Assembly: GCA_937919945.1 (NCBI GenBank)
Contig: CALESY010000160.1
Location: 1-18,466, forward strand
From: an uncultured Chitinophagaceae bacterium
GTDB taxonomy: Bacteria > Bacteroidota > Bacteroidia > Chitinophagales > Chitinophagaceae
Direction of reading: 5' to 3'
DNA length: 18,466 bases
Made by a program: the position numbers and the translations under genes. Under the pieces are notes generated by a model. The model searched no databases. It was not told the DNA's origin and saw only the letters and a list, made by a program, of their open reading frames with translations. Of the stretch, positions 1-6,577 are shown in pieces (the first letter of the stretch is position 1; the number at the start of each line of letters is the position of its first letter).

Positions 1-647
1 GCTATTTTGAAAGACATATCCGTGAGGTGAAGTTGTTGTATTCTATCAAGCCTGAAGTTTCTGTAGCCGTTACGCAAATGGCACCATGCTACCAAATGCC
101 AGTAATTGTTTACATAGTATATACCCACAGGCTCTATAGTACGTTCATTTACTTCTTCGGAGTGATTAGTAAAATATACCATGCGCATAGCCTTCTTTTG
201 GCTGATGCTTTGCAGTATCTCAAAAATATGATTACCCGTACCGGCAGGTGGGTTAGTATTGCGTTTAAATACTTGTATCGCTCCTTCAATATCTTCAAGC
301 ATACCTTTTTCAGCACTACGCAACACGGCTTTTATTTTATACAGAGCGGCCATGTATTGTTCGGCAGTAGCCTTATCAGTCATTTTGTTGATAAACTTTT
401 CTGCCGTTACGAATGTGATAGCTTCTTCCTTGGTAAACATCACAGGTGGTAATCTGTAACCATCCATAATGCTATAACCAACACCCGCCTCACCAATAAT
501 AGGCACTCCGGCTTCTTCCAGCGAACTAACATCTCTGTACACTGTACGTAAGCTTATGCCAAAGCGATCTGCAATTTCCTGTGCTTTGACTACTTTTTTT
601 GATTGTAGCTGAATGAGTATGGCCGTTATGCGGTCGAGGCGATTCAT
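1..647 (-). CDS. WYL-domain transcriptional regulator, YafY type (3' part outside window)
   Basis: The minus strand is open from an ATG at 645-647 to the window edge, giving 215 codons without a stop, so the C-terminus is missing. The N-terminus (MNRLDRITAILIQLQ, then a helix-turn-helix with KAQEIADRFGISLRTVYRDV) is the DeoR/HTH_11-type DNA-binding domain of the YafY family. It is followed by a linker and the start of a WYL sensor domain (EPVGIYYVNNYWHLVAWC near residues 175-195, then FRLDRI). These proteins are DNA-binding regulators whose WYL domain senses a ligand, in some cases nucleic acid. The gene is divergent from the DinB-superfamily gene at 758, the usual partner of this family. A perfect inverted repeat lies between them, so regulation of the neighbour is likely but inferred. 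A 7/8 match to the -7 box (TATCTTTA, 655-662 minus) ends 7 nt before the ATG. Confidence 0.9.
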   Translation of the reverse strand, partial: MNRLDRITAILIQLQSKKVVKAQEIADRFGISLRTVYRDVSSLEEAGVPIIGEAGVGYSIMDGYRLPPVMFTKEEAITFVTAEKFINKMTDKATAEQYMAALYKIKAVLRSAEKGMLEDIEGAIQVFKRNTNPPAGTGNHIFEILQSISQKKAMRMVYFTNHSEEVNERTIEPVGIYYVNNYWHLVAWCHLRNGYRNFRLDRIQQLHLTDMSFKI

Positions 648-697
648 GATGCAGTAAAGATAGCCTGAAAAATATTTTTAATAATTTCTGAATACTG

Positions 698-715
698 CTG
701 ACATAGGGTTGTCAG
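698..715. promoter_or_regulatory. Inverted repeat between WYL regulator and DinB gene, probable operator
   Basis: CTGACA at 698-703 and TGTCAG at 710-715 form a perfect 6-bp inverted repeat with a 6-bp spacer (TAGGGT). It is the only clear dyad in the 110-bp divergent intergenic region. It sits just upstream of two imperfect -7 boxes for the DinB gene (TAGGCTTG 718-725 and TTGCTTTG 726-733). The dyad size suits a dimeric winged helix-turn-helix repressor. Binding by the adjacent WYL regulator is inferred from position. Confidence 0.55.
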
Positions 716-757
716 TATAGGCTTGTTGCTTTGTGGCATAAACAAAAACAGTTTACT

Positions 758-1267
758 ATGACACAGATTCAATCATTACTGAATGAAATGCAGCACGAAG
801 CAGCAACAACAAAGAAATTCCTATCTATCGTTCCTGCAGATAAGTTTGATTACAAACCACACCCCAAGAGCATGCCTCTGAAAGAACTTGCAACACACAT
901 TGCCGAAATACCTGCATGGATAGCTATGGTGCTGACAACCGAGGGCTTGGATTTTGCTGCTACACCCTACAAACCCACACCTGTTAGCTCTGCACAAGAT
1001 TTGCTGACACTACAGGAAAAAAGCCTGAAAGAAGGTTATGAACAACTTTCAAAAGCTAATGAAGCTGATTTTGAAAGGATATGGACAATGCGACAGGGAG
1101 ATATTGTACTGAGTGCGTTGAGTGTTGCCGATAATATTCGTCACTGTTACTGCCAGATAGTGCACCACCGTGCGCAACTCGGGGTATATCTTCGACTGCT
1201 GGATATTCCTATCCCTGGTAGCTATGGCCCTAGTGCCGATGAAATGGGCGAGTACAAACCTGAATAA
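758..1267 (+). CDS. DinB-superfamily protein
   Basis: This is a 169-residue, probably cytoplasmic four-helix-bundle protein of the DinB/YfiT-like superfamily, whose members bind a divalent metal through three histidines and often act as thiol-dependent transferases. Visible hallmarks are a histidine in the second helix (LATHIAEIPAWIA, H47) and a C-terminal histidine cluster (IVHHRAQLGVYLR, H136/H137). The C-terminus (PIPGSYGPSADE) is the typical DinB ending. I chose the ATG at 758; a TTG at 731 would add nine residues but overlaps a candidate -7 box. The gene is divergent from a WYL regulator and ends at a strong terminator. The substrate is unknown. Confidence 0.88.
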   Translation: MTQIQSLLNEMQHEAATTKKFLSIVPADKFDYKPHPKSMPLKELATHIAEIPAWIAMVLTTEGLDFAATPYKPTPVSSAQDLLTLQEKSLKEGYEQLSKANEADFERIWTMRQGDIVLSALSVADNIRHCYCQIVHHRAQLGVYLRLLDIPIPGSYGPSADEMGEYKPE

Positions 1268-1274
1268 GAACAGA

Positions 1275-1309
1275 AATAATAAGAGCCGTACGATACGGCT
1301 CTTATTATT
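1275..1309. terminator. Bidirectional intrinsic terminator between DinB and helicase genes
   Basis: A perfect 16-bp stem (1275-1290 with 1294-1309) encloses the 3-nt loop CGA. The core is AAGAGCCGTA/TACGGCTCTT, flanked by A- and T-rich arms, so it can stop transcription from both sides. It follows the DinB stop by 7 nt and contains the helicase stop codon (TTA at 1305-1307 on the plus strand) inside its right arm. Confidence 0.85.
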
Positions 1310-2630
1310 TTGCTACGGCTATTTTCACTTTCTGATTCTTTATCTTTTTGTCTTTGATAAGGTGTAGTGCGTGGCTTGCTTTTATTTTTTTGATGGCAGC
1401 AAAAGAAAAGAAATCTTTTACCTCAATCAGCCCGATATCTTCTTTTTTCAGTTCGCCTTGTTGCGATAAAAAGCCGACGATATCTATTTTATTAACCTTG
1501 TCTTTTTTACCTGCGGCAATAAATAATGCCGTCCATTTTGGTTTTTCGGGCAGGTGTTTGTCTTCTTGCAGTGGCATTTCTTTCACTATGCCTGCATCCA
1601 GATACTTAGGTAATGATTCTTCAGCAGACAATATTAATATAGCTGTACCACTAGCGTCCATTCTTGCCGTACGCCCGTTGCGGTGCGTAAAAATATCTTC
1701 GGTATGTGGCAGGTGGTAGTGGATGATGTAGCGAATGTTGGGAATGTCTAACCCGCGTGCGGCTATGTCTGTAGTTACCAACAAATCTGCCGCACCGCTA
1801 CGGAATTTGAACAATGCACTATCGCGGTCTTTTTGTTCCATAGCACCATGATAAAACACATTCAGCACCCCCTGCTCTGCAAGCCATTGGCTGGTACGCT
1901 CTACAGACTCGCGATGATTGCAGAATACAATAGCTGAACGGTTGCCTATGTTGCATATCAGTTGCAACAAGGTTTCCAGTTTGTCTTTATCGGCAGACTG
2001 TACAGTCTTTACTTCTAACCCCAAAGAGTCGGTCAGCTTTTCGGTAATATAATTCAGCCTGATTGGGTTGCTTAATTGTATGAAATCGGGCAGGGTTACT
2101 GCTTCCGTTGCTGATGTTAGTACACGTTTATTGACATTGGGTAAGGAGTTGACAATAAACGATACCTCTTCCAGAAAGCCTAATTCCAACGATTTGTCAA
2201 ACTCATCCAGTATCAGTGTGGTGATGCTATCGGTTGTGATATTCTCTCTGCGAATATGGTCGCAAAGCCTGCCGGGTGTGCCTATTAGCAAAGCAGGCGG
2301 TTCTATCAGGTTGTTTTCTTCTATCTCCCGTTTGTGTCCGCCATAGCAGCATGTTACTTTATAGCCTGTCCCCATGCTTTTGAACACCAACTCTATTTGC
2401 TGTGCCAACTCACGCGAAGGCACTACTATCATGGCTTGTGTTTTTTTATTGCTTTTATCTAAGCCTGCCACAAGGGGCAATAAAAAAGCAATGGTCTTGC
2501 CGCTGCCGGTAGCAGAGAGCAACACTATATCATTATCTTCTTTACCCGCCTCAATAGCCGCAAGCTGCATGTCATTCAGCTTGTCAATTTGCAGGTTGGC
2601 TAGTATTGTTTCTACAGAAAGGTTTTGCAT
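1305..2630 (-). CDS. DEAD-box ATP-dependent RNA helicase, DbpA-like, with DEFD motif II
   Basis: This 441-residue protein is an ATP-dependent RNA helicase, probably acting in ribosome assembly or RNA remodelling. Motifs appear in order: Walker A ATGSGKT (40-46), Ia PSRELAQQ (71-78), TPGR (118-121), motif II DEFD (142-145, not the usual DEAD), SAT (173-175), TTDIAARGLD (286-295) and HRNGRTAR (316-323). The C-terminus from about 363 (KPKWTALFIAAGKKDKVNKI) matches the DbpA RNA-binding domain, which in E. coli DbpA recognises 23S rRNA. The N-terminus is short, with a reduced Q motif (KLNDMQ). I preferred the ATG at 2630 over an in-frame TTG at 2639 because the TTG lies within a perfect -7 promoter box. 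The DEFD variant keeps both acidic residues needed for Mg-ATP. Exact orthology to dbpA is not certain, so no symbol is given. Confidence 0.92.
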   Translation of the reverse strand: MQNLSVETILANLQIDKLNDMQLAAIEAGKEDNDIVLLSATGSGKTIAFLLPLVAGLDKSNKKTQAMIVVPSRELAQQIELVFKSMGTGYKVTCCYGGHKREIEENNLIEPPALLIGTPGRLCDHIRRENITTDSITTLILDEFDKSLELGFLEEVSFIVNSLPNVNKRVLTSATEAVTLPDFIQLSNPIRLNYITEKLTDSLGLEVKTVQSADKDKLETLLQLICNIGNRSAIVFCNHRESVERTSQWLAEQGVLNVFYHGAMEQKDRDSALFKFRSGAADLLVTTDIAARGLDIPNIRYIIHYHLPHTEDIFTHRNGRTARMDASGTAILILSAEESLPKYLDAGIVKEMPLQEDKHLPEKPKWTALFIAAGKKDKVNKIDIVGFLSQQGELKKEDIGLIEVKDFFSFAAIKKIKASHALHLIKDKKIKNQKVKIAVAK

Positions 2631-2636
2631 TGGGGG

Positions 2637-2644
2637 CAAAGGTA
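2637..2644 (-). promoter_or_regulatory. -7 promoter box of the helicase gene
   Basis: TACCTTTG on the minus strand is an exact match to the Bacteroidota -7 consensus TAnnTTTG. Only 6 nt separate it from the ATG at 2630, so the transcript would be leaderless or nearly so. No clear -33 TTG is seen at the expected distance. Confidence 0.6.
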
Positions 2645-2664
2645 CGAAGTTTAAACTGCGACTT

Positions 2665-3084
2665 CTATTTATCTGAAATATGCTTAAGCAAGGTTCTCAT
2701 CATTTGTCTGGTGATTTTCTCCTTATCTTTCTTTAAAGCATATCCATAGGTAATTGCGGCCGATGATACAGGCAAGTACTCATCTGCCCATAATATTAAT
2801 TCGATTAATACAGGTAGTAAGCTAATGCCCTTTTTTGTGAGTTTATAGTATATCTTGGCTTTACTTTCAGGGTGTTCTTCTTTAGTAATTATATCTGATT
2901 TTTCAAGCATCGAAAGTCTGTCTGCTAACACATTCGTTGCTATCTTCTCATTTGACTTTAAAAATTCATTATAAGTATTCTTTCCATTCATCATAATATC
3001 ACGCACTATCAATAGCGACCATTTATCGCCAATGACATCCAATGCAGAGCTGATAGGGCAGTCTGAACGTTGTTTAATTTTCAC
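2665..3084 (-). CDS. HxlR-family winged-helix transcriptional regulator
   Basis: This 139-residue HxlR/MarR-like DNA-binding protein has the family signature CPISSALDVIGDKWSLLIVR near the N-terminus, with conserved Cys9. The winged helix follows (NVLADRLSMLEKSDIITKEE; AKIYYKLTKKGISLLPVL). Several HxlR proteins sense aldehydes, quinones or oxidants through this cysteine; whether this one does is unknown. The start is a GTG at 3084, the only in-frame start near the motif. It is divergent from the VOC gene at 3165, and both share a perfect 14-bp-armed palindrome, so the likely target is that gene plus its own promoter. It lies 34 bp upstream of the helicase in the same direction, but the helicase has its own -7 box. 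Confidence 0.92.
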   Translation of the reverse strand: MKIKQRSDCPISSALDVIGDKWSLLIVRDIMMNGKNTYNEFLKSNEKIATNVLADRLSMLEKSDIITKEEHPESKAKIYYKLTKKGISLLPVLIELILWADEYLPVSSAAITYGYALKKDKEKITRQMMRTLLKHISDK

Positions 3085-3088
3085 AACA

Positions 3089-3138
3089 CAATAATATTAA
3101 ATTAACTTGCAAAAAACAAGTTAATTTAATTAACTTTG
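3089..3138. promoter_or_regulatory. Divergent promoters with palindromic HxlR operator
   Basis: A perfect inverted repeat ATTAAATTAACTTG (3096-3109) / CAAGTTAATTTAAT (3117-3130) has a 7-bp spacer. Rightward: the TTG at 3107-3109 can serve as -33, and TAACTTTG at 3131-3138 is a perfect -7 box, 21 bp downstream. Leftward: the TTG at 3119-3117 and TATTATTG at 3096-3089 (one mismatch) are 20 bp apart. Each palindrome arm therefore carries one -33 element, and a bound dimer would cover both promoters. Binding by the adjacent HxlR protein is inferred. Confidence 0.7.
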
Positions 3139-3164
3139 ATTTATAAATAAATGTTGCAAATCAT

Positions 3165-3515
3165 ATGCTTACAAACATCCACCCCAAATTGCCCATGCGT
3201 GACAAAGCTGCAACAAGGTCGTTTTATATCAACCAATTAGGTTTTCAGGAATTTGGTATGGCCGATTTTGATGGCTACCTGATGGTGGAGAAAGACAGTA
3301 TTCAGATACACTTTTTTGAGCATAAAGACCTTGACCCGAAAGAAAACTACGGGCAGGTGTACATTCGCACCAATGATATTGATGCGCTCTATCTGGCGTT
3401 GAAAGAAAAAGGCGTGCCTTGCAGCCCATTGGAACACAAGCCTTGGATGCAACGAGAGTTTTCATTGCTTGACCCGGATAACAATCTGCTGACTTTCGGG
3501 CAGAGTGTCTTTTAA
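3165..3515 (+). CDS. VOC-superfamily protein, glyoxalase/bleomycin-resistance type
   Basis: This 116-residue cytoplasmic protein has the vicinal-oxygen-chelate fold. The N-terminal HPKLPMRDKAATRSFYINQL resembles the opening beta-alpha unit of bleomycin-resistance-like proteins. The second half has an internal repeat (YIRTNDIDALYLALKEKGV) and the family ending SLLDPDNNLLTFGQSVF. Such proteins either bind and sequester drugs or isomerise or cleave small molecules using a metal. No specific substrate can be read from the sequence. It is preceded by a well-formed promoter (-7 at 3131-3138) overlapping an operator and is divergent from an HxlR regulator. Its last 23 codons are about 86% identical to a broken fragment at 5945-6013. 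Confidence 0.9.
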   Translation: MLTNIHPKLPMRDKAATRSFYINQLGFQEFGMADFDGYLMVEKDSIQIHFFEHKDLDPKENYGQVYIRTNDIDALYLALKEKGVPCSPLEHKPWMQREFSLLDPDNNLLTFGQSVF

Positions 3516-3584
3516 TATAAATATCGAAGCTGGAAGGATAATTTTTTATGGAATTCTTGTATTATCCCGTTTTATGTGTGAATC

Positions 3585-4082
3585 ATGCATAAAAGACGCA
3601 AGAAATATTATATCCCTGGTATTGTAAGCTTGTTGGGTATTCCTTTAATATTATGCTACTTCATCAACAGGCAAGTTAATAGTCGTCTGCATGTTATTCC
3701 AGTTGATTGGTATAATAAACAATATTGGAGAGCTACTAATAATAGTATAGGCATGTCATTGGTTCCTGAAAGGAAATATTTGAAGCTGGAACTTACTAGG
3801 AACACAGATTCAAGTGAAATAGTACTGAATTTTGGCGAAATGCTTATCAGGAAGATAATTGCAGAGCGAGATACTCTCAATGCCGTAAACTTCGTCTTTC
3901 ACGACGATTGTAAGTATGAAACCTTGGTTAGTGCTTTGAATATCTGTCTGATAAATAATGTACCTTGTTATTTTCTATCAATTGATGGGCTAGTTATGTA
4001 TTATGCGGCTCCTTATGTTGTAGATACCTCTACAAACAATTATCAAAATACGATAAGCTGTGGAACTAAACCTTATATGTAG
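3585..4082 (+). CDS. Hypothetical single-pass membrane protein, possibly ExbD-like
   Basis: I do not firmly recognise this 165-residue protein. It has a basic N-terminus (MHKRRKKYYIPG) and one hydrophobic segment at about residues 10-27 (IPGIVSLLGIPLILCYFI), followed by a domain predicted outside the cytoplasm. That domain has a segment (IIAERDTLNAVNFVF then a helix TLVSALNICLINNVP) which loosely recalls the periplasmic domain of ExbD/TolR proteins, where a conserved helix follows a beta strand. No ExbB/TolQ partner is visible. It sits between two plus-strand genes with a 69-bp gap upstream and 74 bp downstream, the latter holding a promoter for the next gene, so it is probably transcribed alone. 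A 7-bp inverted repeat (GGATAAT 3536-3542 / ATTATCC 3561-3567) lies just upstream. Confidence 0.7.
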   Translation: MHKRRKKYYIPGIVSLLGIPLILCYFINRQVNSRLHVIPVDWYNKQYWRATNNSIGMSLVPERKYLKLELTRNTDSSEIVLNFGEMLIRKIIAERDTLNAVNFVFHDDCKYETLVSALNICLINNVPCYFLSIDGLVMYYAAPYVVDTSTNNYQNTISCGTKPYM

Positions 4083-4122
4083 GCCTGACTGGTATAGTTC
4101 CTGACATCTTAAAGCAATGTCT

Positions 4123-4130
4123 TAAATTTG
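4123..4130 (+). promoter_or_regulatory. -7 promoter box upstream of RluA-family gene
   Basis: TAAATTTG is an exact TAnnTTTG match, 15 nt before an ATG at 4146 (out of frame with the synthase) and 26 nt before the TTG at 4157 used here as the start. No convincing -33 element was identified. Confidence 0.5.
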
Positions 4131-4156
4131 CAACCTGAATAAATAATGCTGTTTTC

Positions 4157-5845
4157 TTGGGTAGCAACAATCATAATAAAATTTCCTGGTTTGCAGATAG
4201 TGTGGTAGAAGAGATTGGTCTGCCCGAGCGATTCACATTCCCTTTTTATTACAATCCGCATCCGCTTACAATTTTGGCTGCGGAAGAGTTGCAACATTAT
4301 CTCGAAACACAAACAGACCTAGAACATAATTTTGAAGTGTCTGAAGATGCCGATGAAATGGCTATAGGTAAAATGTTTGGTGTGTTGATTGTGACTGATG
4401 CTGCAGGTAGGGTAGGTTATCTCTCTGCATTTTCTGGTAAGCTTGCAGGTACTAACGACCATTCAAGATTTGTGCCGCCTGTATTCGATATGCTTACTGA
4501 AGCCGGCTTCTTTATTAAGGAAAAAGAAATTATAGATGCTATCAACAAGCAAATGGATAATGTGCTTGCTAATGAAAACTATAAACGTCATAAACAAGCA
4601 TTTGAGCAACTATCTTTGCAGGCTGAAATAGAAATTGCCGCTCTCAAAAAACAACTAAAGGATAATAAGAATAACAGGAAGATTCAGCGTGATGAACAGA
4701 AGAAAATCGTGAGTAAAGATGCGTATACTTTGTTTGAAGCAGAGATGATAAAACAAAGCCAGTATGATAAGCGCTTACTGAAAGTACTTATTGATAATTG
4801 GAAAGAAACATTAGATGGTATTGAAGCAATGCTGCAGCCGTTTGATGCAAGAATAGAAGCATTGAAAGAAGAGCGTAAAGAGCGCTCTATTAGTTTACAG
4901 CGTCAGTTGTTCGAACAATATTTATTCCTGAATAAAGATGGCAAAAGCAGAAGCCTGCTATCTATTTTTAAAGACACTGCTTTTGGCAAGCCACCATCTG
5001 CTGCAGGGGAGTGCGCAACGCCTAAGCTTTTGCAATACGCATTTGCCAATCGCTACAAGCCGCTCGCGATGGCAGAGTTCTGGTGGGGAGCATCGCCAAA
5101 ATCTGAGATAAGAAAACATAAACAGTTCTATCCTGCATGCACAGGCAAATGCAAGCCTATTCTTGCACATATGCTGGAAGGTATGCCGATGGATGATAAC
5201 CCATTTATACAATCAGCACGGGAAAGCCTGCAGTTGAAGATAATATATGAAGATGATAGTTTGCTGGTGGTAAATAAGCCGTCAGGCTTATTGTCTGTGC
5301 CAGGTATCGACATAAAGGATTCTGTATACACTAGGCTGAAAGCTACGTTGGTAGATATAGAACCGCTAATTATTCACAGGCTCGACATGGGAACCAGCGG
5401 ATTGTTAGTAGTTGCTAAAACAAGAAAAGCACAGAAGCAGATTCAACGTCAATTTCTTAATCGTACCATCAGCAAACGATACACCGCATTACTTTCAAAA
5501 GCTATTGATGGTATAGAAGGTGAGATAAGGCTTCCGCTTATTGCAGATATACACAACAGACCGCTGCAAAAAGTTTGCTACAAAACAGGAAAGAAAAGCA
5601 TCACAAAATGGAAGGTTGTAGAGGTAGTTGGTGATACTACACGCATTCATTTCTTGCCACAGACAGGGCGTACGCATCAACTGCGTGTACACTCGGCGCA
5701 TCCCGACGGGCTGAATGTGCCTATAGTAGGTGACGACCTCTACGGTACACCAGCAGACAGACTATACCTACACGCTGCTCATCTTGAATTTGTGCACCCC
5801 GAAACTAAACAACGCATGAGTTTTGATGTGCCGGAAGATTTTTAG
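4157..5845 (+). CDS. RluA-family pseudouridine synthase with long N-terminal extension
   Basis: This 562-residue protein probably converts uridine to pseudouridine in rRNA or tRNA. The C-terminal third (about 358-562) is the catalytic domain: IIYEDDSLLVVNKPSG, then IIHRLDMGTSGLLVVA with the presumed catalytic aspartate D410, then TGRTHQLRVHSA and GDDLYG. The N-terminal part begins with LPERFTFPFYYNPHPL and contains a probable coiled coil (about 145-250). A middle segment has conserved-looking cysteines (GECATPKLLQYAF, FYPACTGKCKPILAHML). This architecture is known in a long RluA subfamily and is not a new fusion. The start is uncertain: TTG at 4157 is the first in-frame start, and the only nearby ATG (4146) is in another frame and stops at 4208. 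A terminator follows at 5891-5920. Confidence 0.9.
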   Translation: MGSNNHNKISWFADSVVEEIGLPERFTFPFYYNPHPLTILAAEELQHYLETQTDLEHNFEVSEDADEMAIGKMFGVLIVTDAAGRVGYLSAFSGKLAGTNDHSRFVPPVFDMLTEAGFFIKEKEIIDAINKQMDNVLANENYKRHKQAFEQLSLQAEIEIAALKKQLKDNKNNRKIQRDEQKKIVSKDAYTLFEAEMIKQSQYDKRLLKVLIDNWKETLDGIEAMLQPFDARIEALKEERKERSISLQRQLFEQYLFLNKDGKSRSLLSIFKDTAFGKPPSAAGECATPKLLQYAFANRYKPLAMAEFWWGASPKSEIRKHKQFYPACTGKCKPILAHMLEGMPMDDNPFIQSARESLQLKIIYEDDSLLVVNKPSGLLSVPGIDIKDSVYTRLKATLVDIEPLIIHRLDMGTSGLLVVAKTRKAQKQIQRQFLNRTISKRYTALLSKAIDGIEGEIRLPLIADIHNRPLQKVCYKTGKKSITKWKVVEVVGDTTRIHFLPQTGRTHQLRVHSAHPDGLNVPIVGDDLYGTPADRLYLHAAHLEFVHPETKQRMSFDVPEDF

Positions 5846-5890
5846 TTGGCTTAACTGTAAGCTGCAATTTTAAAGAGATGTACAAAATGA

Positions 5891-5920
5891 AAAAGCTCAA
5901 CATTGCTGTTGAGCTTTTCT
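5891..5920. terminator. Intrinsic terminator after RluA-family gene
   Basis: AAAAGCTCAACA (5891-5902), loop TTGC, and TGTTGAGCTTTT (5907-5918) form a perfect 12-bp stem followed by CTTTT. On the minus strand it also ends in a T-rich run. It therefore also has the layout expected of a tRNA terminator, because the tRNA-Pro 3'-end fragment at 5926-5945 lies directly to its right in minus orientation. Confidence 0.85.
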
Positions 5921-5925
5921 TTTAA

Positions 5926-5945
5926 GTCGGGAAGACAGGATTCGA
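5926..5945 (-). repeat. Left copy of 20-bp direct repeat: orphan 3' end of tRNA-Pro
   Basis: GTCGGGAAGACAGGATTCGA is identical to 7588-7607, which covers the 3' flank, acceptor strand and T-stem/T-loop of the intact tRNA-Pro gene. Here the tRNA body is missing: the sequence changes at about 5945 into the tail of a VOC gene. This is the pattern left by site-specific integration at a tRNA 3' end, or by deletion of most of a tRNA gene. Confidence 0.75.
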
Positions 5946-6013
5946 TGCAATGAGAGTTTTCATTGCTTGATCCGGATAACAACTTACTGACTTTCGGACA
6001 AAGTATATTGTAA
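5944..6013 (+). pseudogene. Remnant: last 23 codons of a VOC gene, with nonsense codon
   Basis: From 5945 the sequence reads ATG CAA TGA GAG TTT, and so on to a TAA at 6011-6013. This aligns without gaps to codons for MQREFSLLDPDNNLLTFGQS at 3447-3515. Ten of 69 bases differ (about 86% identity), and six of them are silent. One change turns CGA (Arg) into TGA (stop), and the others alter the last two residues. The rest of the gene is absent: upstream, the homology ends within 2 bp of the tRNA-Pro repeat. Most differences being silent suggests a once-functional related gene, not a recent duplication of the gene at 3165. Confidence 0.75.
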
Positions 6014-6103
6014 ATAATGGGGCGTATCGTTGCAGGTGTTTCTCGCATGCAATGGCGCAGACTTATTTTTTAAACGTACTTAAAAGGTTAGAAATTTTCT
6101 GCT

Positions 6104-6484
6104 TCACGCCTTTTGCTTCTTTATTCTATATTCTTCTCCCCACTTCGCCATTGATAGCATTATTGGTGACAACGTAAGCCCAAACTCGGTTAAAGTGTAT
6201 TCGACCCTTGGGGGAATTTCTGCATAAATTTTTCTGCTTATCAACCCATCATCTTCTAACTCTCTCAACTGCTGGGTAAGCATAGATTGGGTTATCCCTT
6301 TTACACTTCGCTTCAATTCCCCAAACCTTGCAGGAGCAGTCAGGTAAATGGCATTAATAAGTATTGGCTTCCATTTTCCACCCAAAACTTTCATAGTTGC
6401 AGTAACCGGACAAGAATTTTCATCAAAAACGATTTTTTTTTCGTCATTAACCATTTGATTTTCAATAATAGTATGTTTTTTCAT
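6104..6484 (-). CDS. HxlR-family transcriptional regulator
   Basis: This is a 126-residue winged-helix regulator with the family motif CPVTATMKVLGGKWKPILIN (conserved Cys25), followed by FGELKRSVKGITQSMLTQQL and the wing (ISRKIYAEIPPRVEYTLTEFG). It matches the HxlR consensus more closely than the paralogue at 2665; the two share only family-level similarity. It is divergent from an Ohr-family gene with 93 bp between them, so it most likely controls the ohr-VOC pair. Cys25 is a plausible redox or electrophile sensor, as in HypR and YodB of Bacillus, but that is inference. It starts at the ATG at 6484; a second in-frame ATG (M11) is possible. No terminator is evident on its 3' side. Confidence 0.93.
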   Translation of the reverse strand: MKKHTIIENQMVNDEKKIVFDENSCPVTATMKVLGGKWKPILINAIYLTAPARFGELKRSVKGITQSMLTQQLRELEDDGLISRKIYAEIPPRVEYTLTEFGLTLSPIMLSMAKWGEEYRIKKQKA

Positions 6485-6489
6485 ACTTA

Positions 6490-6539
6490 CAATTATATAT
6501 TAAACTACTTGTTATAATTGATGTAACTCTAAATATTTG
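6490..6539 (+). promoter_or_regulatory. Probable promoter of ohr-VOC pair with AT-rich inverted repeat
   Basis: TTG at 6509-6511 and AATATTTG at 6532-6539 (one mismatch to TAnnTTTG) are 20 bp apart, a normal -33/-7 spacing. CAATTATA (6490-6497) and TATAATTG (6513-6520) form an 8-bp inverted repeat with a 15-bp spacer that overlaps the -33 element. The repeat is AT-only apart from its ends and could be chance, but its position suits an HxlR operator. Confidence 0.45.
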
Positions 6540-6577
6540 CACTACAAACATAAATAAAAAATTAAAATCGAAATAAA

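Noticed and set aside
27..452. Plus-strand open frames over the WYL gene
   Set aside because: They lie antisense to a clear WYL regulator with a recognisable helix-turn-helix, and their translations have no domain features.
3536..3567. Inverted repeat GGATAAT/ATTATCC as terminator of the VOC gene at 3165
   Set aside because: A 7-bp AT-rich stem with an 18-nt loop and no good T tract; too weak to call.
6014..6103. Possible second tRNA or gene fragment inside the tRNA-flanked block
   Set aside because: The stretch does not fold into a tRNA acceptor or T arm and does not extend the VOC similarity. I see nothing supportable in it.
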